In this document: positions 58,085-64,000 of the stretch, piece after piece | Layout of the letters: each line of letters opens with the position of its first letter | Position numbering within the stretch: the stretch's first letter is position 1 | Source: Fomitopsis serialis | Taxonomy: Eukaryota > Basidiomycota > Agaricomycetes > Polyporales > Fomitopsidaceae | DNA: 64,000 nt | NCBI RefSeq assembly: GCF_022376445.1 | Contig: NW_025955136.1 | Span: 1 to 64,000 of the forward strand | Direction of reading: 5' to 3' | Program-made: the position numbers and the translations under genes | The notes under the pieces: model-generated | The model's database searches: none | What the model was told of the DNA's origin: nothing | What the model saw: the letters and a program-made list of their open reading frames with translations, nothing else

Positions 58085-58540
58085 CATGATATCCGACTCG
58101 GAGTCTCTCATTTCCCCCCTTTCGACGCGAGGCTCCTGCTGCGTCTCCCCCGCGGAGCAATGCGCCATCCGTTGCATCCTCCGCGGCGTCGTCCACGCTC
58201 AGAGTCGCGACTAACAACACGATTACCCCGTCAACGCCCGCAAGCACCGTCTCCGAAAGCCGGAGCGTCGGGAGTCCCGACGCTCCGGCTTCTTCAGCCG
58301 GTTCACGGGCGGTTTGACTGCGTCGGCGTCATTGAGCCTCAGCTCAAACATGACGTCGCTCTCGCTCGAGACCCGTGTCCACGCCGAGCGTGGCTCCGTC
58401 GACGAACTCATACTCGACGTCCATCTCACAACTCTTCGCAAGTCGGCTGATAATGACGACAAGAAAATGCACGGTACGTCTTCCTTCCGGGCTCCAATTC
58501 ATTATGTACTGATACCGTGTCATAGAGTCTTGAGATCTAT
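58085..58540 (+). CDS. Candidate low-complexity protein, frame uncertain
   Basis: Two plus-strand frames succeed each other with coding-like composition. One is Ser/Thr/Ala-rich (SNAPSVASSAASSTLRV), ending near 58318. The other is basic then Ser-rich (RKHRLRKPERRES, FFSRFTGGLTASASLSL), running to a GTACGT donor at 58473. Splicing to the AG at 58524 would end the protein two codons later. The frame change falls at a 35-bp palindrome, so it is unclear which frame is translated. No family is recognised. Confidence 0.3.
58257..58291 (+). repeat. 35-bp near-perfect palindrome
   Basis: The 17-bp arms 58257-58273 (AAGCCGGAGCGTCGGGA) and 58275-58291 are exact reverse complements around a single G. 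Such a stem could extrude as a cruciform or form a very stable RNA hairpin. Confidence 0.9.
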
Positions 58541-58703
58541 CCTCGACAATGATAGGGCAACACGTCGCAATAATCCCGCCGCGATCAACGCTGTTCCCGA
58601 TGATGAAGTAGTAGATGAACCGCAGCAACAGGTCAACGAGGCCTTTATTGCGTCAACCGAGGGAGATCATGCGCAGCCAAGCCCCAGCAGATCTCCTGTG
58701 TAG

Positions 58704-59923
58704 TACTAGTCCTCGTTCTACTAGTGCTCTTTGTTACGCGTGTATCCAGGGCTCGATTGTAGATTTCATTTCGCCGTATTCATAGAGCATCATTCGGACT
58801 GTTCAATGTAGTGCGGGCTGCGTAGACGTGAACCATTCTGCAAATGCAATTGAATACTGTCATCGTGATCGTGGATGGCTGCTTGAATGCTGCTTGAATG
58901 CTGTCTGCGATGCAAAAGCCTCACGCACAATGCCTGTGTGCTGCTGACATCAATATGGTTTACACCGAGGTACTATGTTCACGCATGTCAAAAGCACGCG
59001 CACCCCACCTCGTAGGCAGCTGGCACACCACCTGTCTGCCACGTACGACTGTCGACACGGTGGGGCCATTTCCTCCTTTTCGTGGCCACCATGTGTCGTC
59101 AGCGCGTCTCAGGTGGCAGGTCCATGTATTTCGCGGGCCGCACTCACGTGGACTCCATGTGCCAGCCGACTGGAGGTGTAGGCACTCGCCTTCCGGACGG
59201 CGGCACTACGCCTGGTGACCATATAGCCTTCCATTCGCGCAGTGCCGCTGAACATTAACTTTGTTGACTCGACATTCGACAGATAAGCGCTGCAAAGGCC
59301 GCCGTACTGACTTCAGCACGCCGTGAGTCATGTGCACGAATCAACTTCGGGAAGCCCGTACAAAGTTCGCATTGCAGCACCGCGAAGTCCTTCATCTGAA
59401 AAGAGCTAGAACTTACAGAGTCGAGAAGGCCCAGCAACAGCGTACAGCGAAAACGACCCTGTAGTACGTCAACCGAAGGGGCTGTCATCATGTCGTTCTA
59501 GAACAGAACGAGTGTAGCGTCATCTCACTGCGCGCGCGCGCGCGCTGACATCATGATGCTGCGTGCGGTTTGATAGAATGGAGTGCACGAATCAAAGATG
59601 TGTCTTCCGGACTAGGAAATTTGCTATGCTTTGCATGCTTGTGCATCTAGAGGCGAAGTCGAACGTTGGATACTATCTTTGCGGTGTGAGGCACTGCGTT
59701 CGGACCAACAGCTGAGCGCTGAGCAAAAGCCTGCTTGAGCATGTACTTGCCACAAGATTGATATGCACAAAGAGCGTGGTGGCTGACGTCCGAACGCACA
59801 GAGTCTTTTCCATGTCAAGCGCCCTCCGAGGCTCAAAGCTAAGAGCTTGGGCCATAATAATAACAATTCAGTTACTTCTGATTCCAATGACAACGAAGGC
59901 GACCCACCTGCTCATCTCTCAGT
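58704..59923. other. No gene recognised; alternating CG run
   Basis: Intergenic DNA 3' of the P450. A (CG)n run lies at about 59532-59547. Short direct repeat GGCTGCTTGAATGCTGCTTGAATGC near 58880-58900. Nothing else identifiable. Confidence 0.4.
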
Positions 59924-61267
59924 CTACTTGTATAACCCCACGCTCAGCGGCAACTCAGGCCTCAAACTCTCCCACCCAACAGTAGGGTACAGGATCGCCG
60001 CAACATTCCACACGATCGGCTTATCGCTCAGCTGGAAGACGAAGTGGGAGATGAGCATGGACAGCATGGCCTCTGTTGGCACGTCAGATCCCATTTGTAT
60101 TCTCAGTATGCGGTGCACCCACTCATTTCCATCTCAGCGAACTTAAACCCGCTATGATGGGACTGGTCAGTATCCAAGGGCATCCGAGGTGCACACGAAG
60201 GAACAAACGCACATGCACGAACGCTTGCCTGCTGCAAATGTAGTCCTGCCCAAAGTATAGGTCAGCCACGTACGTAGTGGGGCATGGACAACGCACGTAC
60301 AAATTTGGGTATACACCTGGGATACGGGCCTCCGTAACCGACGTGGGCAAGGACGGCATCCAGCGCTTGGGTCTCCACTCGAGGGAGTCCTCGCCCCACA
60401 CGGATCTGCTCGCGTTACATCCAAGAAAACCCACGAGGAACTCCGAACCCTTCGGGATAGGGACCTCGGTCATCTCTTGTCCATCCACAGTCCGGATCGG
60501 CTCTGACAGAGGTAAAACGGTGTCCTGGGTTGCGCTGGACCGCCAGAGTCGCTGATTGGACACATGCAACGAGATGATCAAGGGGCACTCACACACGAAG
60601 CAAGATGCTTGCTGGAGGGTAGCTTCGTTGAAGTTAGCTTGGAGTCGACTAAGGATCAAGACGTATCTCACAGTCGCAGCGTCTCCCGTATAATGCTGTC
60701 AAGCAGTGGGAGCCGATTCAAGTCGTCATAAGCTAGATCATCCCCGGCGCGGGATTCTAGCAATTCGTTTCGGAGTCGTTCTTGGTAATCCGGCTTCTGC
60801 GCGAGAATATGTAGAACACGTGCAATTGCGTTAGACGTCGTGTCCTGTGCAGCTGCCAAGAAAACCCTGCATCGCGGCCATGAGGATCGCACACTCTATA
60901 CGAGCGGCATGTCATGCGCACTCACGACATTTGCGCGATCACTTCCTCCTCTGGTAGTCTGTCGTTCACATCTGCACTGGAGTTAGCACGCACTGTGGGG
61001 GCGGGAGTGGGTGTGAGTGACCGTAATCATGCGTCATAATATGCACGTACTGAGGATACTGAGGATATCCTTGCCCCGCCCAACCTGCTTCGTTACCTCC
61101 GCATCGCCCTTTTCCAGTGCTTCCTTCTTCTCCGCGTAGATCTCTCTCGCTCTCCTGTCCATGGTGTCAACTATATGAACGATGTTACGTGCAGGAGATC
61201 CTGCCGGGAAGGCCTGCATGACGCCTCTGCGGAGCCACTTCGGCAGCCCCTCCGAGAGGGAAGCGAG
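59924..61267 (-). pseudogene. Cytochrome P450, 5' part cut off by an LTR element
   Basis: Exons (minus): 61267-61051, 60992-60926, 60866-60672, about 60555-60301, 60245-60213, 60151-60123 and 60072-59924. Helix C-G region LPKWLRRGVMQAFPAG; the I-helix is VFLAAAQDTTSNAIARVL (usual A/G-G-x-D/E-T-T); ExxR is IIRETLRL; PERF-like WRPKRWMP; heme loop TTFAAGKRSCIGFKFAEMEM (FxxGxRxCxG, Cys ligand), split across exons. The first exon stops at 61267, exactly where an LTR begins, so the N-terminal 200 or so residues and membrane anchor are displaced past the right edge. The joint between 60672 and about 60555 is not fully resolved and may contain a small exon (Pro-rich, HPP-type). Resembles CYP5144/CYP64-like basidiomycete monooxygenases only in a general way; substrate unknown. 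Confidence 0.85.
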
Positions 61268-61492
61268 TGTAACGTACTCAAATCACGCCCGCAGATGCAG
61301 TGTATCCAATCTCTATTCAGGAGAGTATCGTATACGCATAGGGCATCTTTAGGCAGTAATAGTGAGGTAGTTGAGGCTAAGGTAAGTGCGCTGGCGCGCC
61401 ATACGAGACGAGAGAGCAAACATAGCCAAACATACATGATAAGATATACTATAACGGGTAGGTCTTGATGACCCCCGAATAGACCCGTTACA
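61268..61492 (-). mobile_element. Long terminal repeat (3' LTR of a minus-strand retrotransposon)
   Basis: The 225-bp segment starts TGTAACG and ends CGTTACA, giving 7-bp terminal inverted repeats and the TG...CA ends of LTRs. Immediately upstream on the minus strand is a polypurine tract (GTGGGGGAGAG, 61493-61503), where plus-strand priming occurs. Together these mark the 3' LTR of an element whose body lies at higher coordinates. The outer 5 bases are GCGAG (61263-61267); the matching target-site copy should be beyond the window. Confidence 0.8.
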
Positions 61493-61897
61493 CTCTCCCC
61501 CACTGGACTCGTCTCGCGAGTCCCAGCGAAAGACAATGAAGAGAACATACCATGCATATCTTCTTGTAAGAGATTACTCACCTCAGGTACAGGTAAGATA
61601 AACTGTGGGCCGGGTCTCGGAACACAGCAATCTATGTAGCGCCCACAGGGTCTCCGTGAGCTGACTACATCCTGAAAGTACCCGAGATAGAGCAATCAAT
61701 GTAGTGAACATCCCATATGGATGTACACAGCATGATCTCGTGGGCATTGAGTATGTTCAACCATCTGTGGTAGAACATACTGCAACAGGTATGAAAGAAA
61801 CATAAAAGAAAAGAAAACATATCATCGCGCCAGCGTACTACTCGCCTGCACCTGAACATACAATGTGTTCAGGCATACAGGAGAGCCTCAAAAAGCG

Positions 61898-61920
61898 GAC
61901 TACTACTCTGAGTAGTAGTC
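61898..61920 (-). repeat. 23-bp palindrome over the stop codon
   Basis: GACTACTACTC and GAGTAGTAGTC are perfect 11-bp arms around one T and include the stop codon of the large retroelement frame. Confidence 0.85.
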
Positions 61921-64000
61921 ACCACCATCATCATCATCATAGTCACCATCCTCGTCATCATAGTCATCATAGTCTTCGGCAGAATATGCAGAAGCACCAG
62001 ATGCAGACGAGGCCATAGGTGAGCTATGGTCATACGAGTCTGACTCATAATAGTCATCAGAGACTACTACTGAGTCGACCTTGTCATCACCTGGACCACC
62101 ATCATGTTCCGAAGCCTGAGAGTGCTCGGACTCAACATCATCGTGGTCAGATGGTATGTCAGGGGTGGAATCGTAAGACTCATCACCATCTGATTGACTC
62201 CAAGTCGAAGTCGGGACAAATCCACCACCCATGCCATAGAATACTGACCTACCAGCAGTAACATCGACTGCTGGTTGGTAAGTAGCTACGAAGGGCACTG
62301 ATTGATCCCAGAGCTGAGCATAGACCCATTCACGGAGTGGTCGTAGCAACCGAGGCTCGGACCACGATAGTTCGTAGTCTATCGGCCGCACTTCCACAGC
62401 CCGTTGGAAGTGATCGCGGGCTCTCTGAGCCGCTCGGGTGTACGACTCCGGTCGCGGAGACATGTCATTGAGGACATCTCCCCAGTCGAGGCCGCTGACC
62501 TTGAGTTCAGCCCATGCCTTCCAGTCCCCAGCTTGCTCGGCCTTCGCAGCCTGAGCCAGCTTGAGTTCGAACCGGTCGGTCACGAAACTGAAACACTCGG
62601 CTCGCAGGTGCTCAGCAGTCGGCCACCGAGTATCATCAATATACTCGGAGCGCGCGCCCGCTGTTGGAATGGTACCAATCATGTCGAAGATACCACGCGA
62701 CATGCTCGGCTTCGAGAATGTCGTCGCAGGTACATGGGTCTGTACATCAAGCCTCGCGCTCGATGTCCAGACCACATGTGTCTCGTCTACTCGTTCCGAC
62801 CCCAGTACATCGCGACTCGATGTACTGGTATTCGTCCGAGTCAAGCGGTCACGATTTGCCGTGCCGCTCCCTTCCCCCCTTTGGACTGAACCTCCCCAGT
62901 AATCGGTGAAGGCGACAGTCTTGTCGCGTACACGCGAGGTTGAATCCTCGTGGATACGGCGATAGCCTGGTCGCGCGGAAGGTTGTTCATGTTCCGTCAG
63001 CGGACGTGAGCGTTCTGTCGACGTCGCCGGCCTTGCTGTCGAGTGCGACGAGGTCGGTATGCCCGTCGTGGACATATTGTTCCTCCTCGGACGCGATGTC
63101 TGGTCCGTGTGCGTACGGGAAGACGTGGCCACCATGTCTGACGGACGTGGTGACTCAGTCTGTGCTGTACTTGTACTCGTACTCGCCCGCTTGCTAGCTG
63201 ACGAGTATCGGGCGATGAGCGCCAGGCGTCTTGATTCCAGCTCGGCCATCGAGTACGATGAGGTCAGTACGTCCGGCGACTCGGGCCTACTGTGCCTCGT
63301 TGATTGCTCGACGACCCGCTTGGCGGTCTTGGTGGTCGAGGTCGTGCGCGCGTGCGAGGTCGGTTCCTCGTACGTGCGGCGGGTACCTGACGTGTAGGGA
63401 CTCGACACAGATGCGTCGAGGTTGGACTTGCGTCCGCGCAGGTCTCCGCCATCGCGTCGACTCGTACTCGATGTCGGACGAGCCGTGGATCGTGAAGAAG
63501 TCAGTACACCTGGCTCAGGTGTACTGCCCTTCTCGTCTTCGTCCTCGTCCGGATTGACCTTGTCAGCCTTCTCGTTCGTCGAGAAGCTGACCGACTTGCT
63601 GGTTTGGGTGTCTGACGCTCTGCCCAGCTTCCTAGTCTTCGACGAAGCTGACGGACGTGAGGACGACAGTACATCCGACAGAATGGGTGTACTGCGTTCC
63701 TTCACGCCGTCGTGCTCGCGCGGGGCGGTCTTGTCGCGAGCCTCGCGTGTTGTCGAGGCTAACGTGTGCAGTGGTGTCGACGAGCTCGCTGTGCTCGACG
63801 ACGGCATCTTGACGGGGGATGTACCGCGCACGTCCGAGGTCGACTCTTTGTGCGCACGGATCGGAGCTTGATCACGTAGTGCGGGGGGCCTGTACCGCTC
63901 GTATGAGCTCAAGTGAGACCGCACATCTTGCGCGTGATTCACAGTACTCATTGATGACGATGCTGACGAAGTCAGTACATCCTTCAAGTGGGATGTACTG
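61903..64000 (-). CDS. Large Ser/Thr-rich protein of the LTR element, N-terminus outside window
   Basis: The frame is open from the right edge to TAG at 61903, about 699 codons visible, with no ATG at the visible end, so it starts beyond the window. The first 400 residues are Ser/Thr/Arg-rich and contain a recurring short motif of the form (D/G)VLTSSxS (for example DVLTSSASS, GVLTSSRST, DVLTSSYSM). A less repetitive part at about 455-600 (AECFSFVTDRFELKLAQAAK, WKAWAELKVSGLDWGDVL, LREWVYAQLWDQ) may be a folded domain. The last 90 residues are acidic with Asp/Tyr runs. No zinc knuckle or protease motif is seen. By location just before the 3' LTR it could be a gag-like or an extra 3' protein; I do not recognise it. 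Confidence 0.65.
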   Translation of the reverse strand, partial: STSHLKDVLTSSASSSMSTVNHAQDVRSHLSSYERYRPPALRDQAPIRAHKESTSDVRGTSPVKMPSSSTASSSTPLHTLASTTREARDKTAPREHDGVKERSTPILSDVLSSSRPSASSKTRKLGRASDTQTSKSVSFSTNEKADKVNPDEDEDEKGSTPEPGVLTSSRSTARPTSSTSRRDGGDLRGRKSNLDASVSSPYTSGTRRTYEEPTSHARTTSTTKTAKRVVEQSTRHSRPESPDVLTSSYSMAELESRRLALIARYSSASKRASTSTSTAQTESPRPSDMVATSSRTHTDQTSRPRRNNMSTTGIPTSSHSTARPATSTERSRPLTEHEQPSARPGYRRIHEDSTSRVRDKTVAFTDYWGGSVQRGEGSGTANRDRLTRTNTSTSSRDVLGSERVDETHVVWTSSARLDVQTHVPATTFSKPSMSRGIFDMIGTIPTAGARSEYIDDTRWPTAEHLRAECFSFVTDRFELKLAQAAKAEQAGDWKAWAELKVSGLDWGDVLNDMSPRPESYTRAAQRARDHFQRAVEVRPIDYELSWSEPRLLRPLREWVYAQLWDQSVPFVATYQPAVDVTAGRSVFYGMGGGFVPTSTWSQSDGDESYDSTPDIPSDHDDVESEHSQASEHDGGPGDDKVDSVVVSDDYYESDSYDHSSPMASSASGASAYSAEDYDDYDDEDGDYDDDDGGDYYSE

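Larger units (their letters stand above)
61493..64000 (-). mobile_element. Internal region of the LTR retrotransposon (partial)
   Basis: The region between the polypurine tract and the window edge belongs to the element by position. It holds a 410-bp 3' non-coding part and one large open frame. No reverse transcriptase, integrase or protease motif occurs in the visible 2.5 kb, so either pol lies further upstream or the element is non-autonomous. Confidence 0.6.

Noticed and set aside
1..64000. tRNA, rRNA or CRISPR features
   Set aside because: I looked for cloverleaf-type B-box words and regular direct-repeat/spacer arrays and saw none convincing; the regular arrays here are satellites, and CRISPR is not expected in a fungus.

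Overview
The window is nuclear DNA of a filamentous basidiomycete, most likely an Agaricomycete of the polypore type. The evidence is the dense 46-70 nt GT-AG introns, single-copy eukaryotic genes (MTR4, ribosomal protein uL14/RPL23, RBM18-like, catalase, GH18 chitinase), a Dma-type FHA-RING ligase, an F-box protein of the polypore kind, fungal caspase-domain proteins, and non-LTR and LTR retroelements. Species cannot be named from sequence alone.

Layout. 1-105: last codons of an unidentified gene. 1479-3185 (-): FHA-RING E3 ligase. 3600 to about 12990 (-): one decayed non-LTR (LINE) element with a gag-like ORF1, then endonuclease, RNase H and reverse transcriptase. It is split at 4675/7867 by a 3.2-kb terminal-inverted-repeat insertion with a 9-bp target-site duplication. 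About 13-20.8 kb: gene-poor, with GC-rich simple-sequence blocks that share a roughly 47-51-bp hairpin unit with the TIR insertion. 20.8-25.5 kb: F-box gene and caspase-domain gene copy A. 26.0-28.1 kb (-): catalase. 30.4-34.2 kb (+): MTR4 helicase. 34.6-36.2 kb (-): secreted GH18 chitinase. 38.2-38.8 kb (-): RPL23. 39.9-44.3 kb: inverted second copy (B) of the caspase/F-box block. 45.3-46.4 kb (-): RBM18-like RRM protein. 48.4-50.6 kb (-): C2H2 transcription-factor-like gene. 54.3-55.6 kb (+): HAD hydrolase. 56.2-57.3 kb (-): GNAT acetyltransferase. 59.9-61.3 kb (-): 3' part of a cytochrome P450 cut by an LTR retrotransposon whose LTR is 61268-61492 and whose internal part, with a large Ser/Thr-rich ORF, runs off the right edge.

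Function. MTR4, RPL23 and RBM18 are housekeeping RNA/ribosome genes; catalase, chitinase, P450, HAD and GNAT are ordinary metabolic genes. No operon-like system is present. The unusual parts are the inverted caspase/F-box duplication around four conserved genes, the hairpin repeat family, and the nested or gene-breaking transposons.

Caution on reading frames. Conserved genes carry single-base deletions, nearly all explained by a homopolymer run one base too short: five in RPL23, two each in catalase, chitinase and HAD, one each in MTR4 and GNAT. Adding these bases back gives family-typical lengths. They look like consensus errors, so frameshifts here should not be read as pseudogenes without checking reads.
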